DNA of 64,000 nucleotides, taken from positions 496,001-560,000 of the forward strand of contig NW_025064904.1 in assembly GCF_019112545.1 (NCBI RefSeq), in the 5' to 3' direction. How positions within the stretch are numbered: position 1 is the first letter of the stretch; each line of letters begins with the position of its first letter. The translations under genes were made by a program, and so were the position numbers. The stretch is from Guyanagaster necrorhizus. Taxonomy: Eukaryota > Basidiomycota > Agaricomycetes > Agaricales > Physalacriaceae. Below the pieces are notes generated by a model that saw only the letters and a list, made by a program, of their open reading frames with translations, had not been told where the DNA came from and did no database searches. Of the stretch, positions 63,977-64,000 are shown piece by piece.

Positions 63977-64000
63977 CTGTCGAACACAATTAGAGAATCA

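Overview
The window is nuclear DNA from a filamentous basidiomycete, most likely a mushroom-forming Agaricomycete. Genes are dense and sit on both strands. Most are broken by many introns of roughly 45-60 nt with GT..AG ends, and the proteins are typically fungal. Two families that are characteristically enlarged in Agaricomycetes (a DUF6534 membrane protein and an OTT_1508-like deaminase-fold protein) point the same way. There is no operon, tRNA, rRNA, CRISPR array or intact transposon. No virus-like or toxin gene was recognised.

Layout. 1-1515: divergent pair UTP3/SAS10 (cut by the left edge) and mitochondrial uS12. 1941-5627: SPO71-like PH protein. 6603-7669: FCF2 rRNA-processing factor. 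7.7-9.5 kb: gene-poor, with a degenerate tandem repeat. 9577-11775: 714-residue coiled-coil protein of unknown role. 11.8-13.9 kb: no recognised gene. 13961-15613: histone acetyltransferase RTT109. 15789-18048: DUF6534 membrane protein. 18585-21363: cullin-1. 21682-23381: divergent mitochondrial pair mL58 (MRPL20) and COQ5. 23624-25668: CaCA-type cation/H+ antiporter. 25886-27456: deaminase-fold protein. 27921-28242: small basic protein. 28555-30217: single-pass membrane protein. 30597-32451: BCKDH E1 alpha. 32591-33740: ZIP transporter. 33945-38494: SMC6. 38798-39939: mitochondrial K+/H+ exchange-related protein, with a diverged copy of its last exon at 41080-41298. 42162-43614: FSH1-type serine hydrolase. 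45822-47585: F-box protein. 48059-57280: PRP8. 57478-60820: PH-domain scaffold-like protein. 61105-61447: possible small two-exon gene. 62467-63439: SIKE/FGFR1OP2-type STRIPAK protein. 63608-right edge: last exon of an unidentified gene.

The genes are mostly housekeeping and do not form one pathway, but themes recur. These are ribosome biogenesis (UTP3, FCF2), mitochondria (uS12m, mL58, COQ5, E1 alpha, KHE-related), genome stability (RTT109, SMC6), ubiquitin ligase parts (CUL1, F-box), splicing (PRP8) and signalling (SPO71-like, SIKE-like, PH protein). Three head-to-head pairs share promoter regions of about 130-205 bp.

I did not find a clear new multi-gene system. The most unusual items are the deaminase-fold gene, the antiporter with a non-canonical second exchanger motif, the microexons inside the SMC6 P-loop and in E1 alpha, the duplicated exon fragment of the KHE-related gene, and the tandem repeat at 8.1-8.6 kb. 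Exon borders were inferred by eye from reading frame, splice consensus and family continuity. Borders not given explicitly are approximate.
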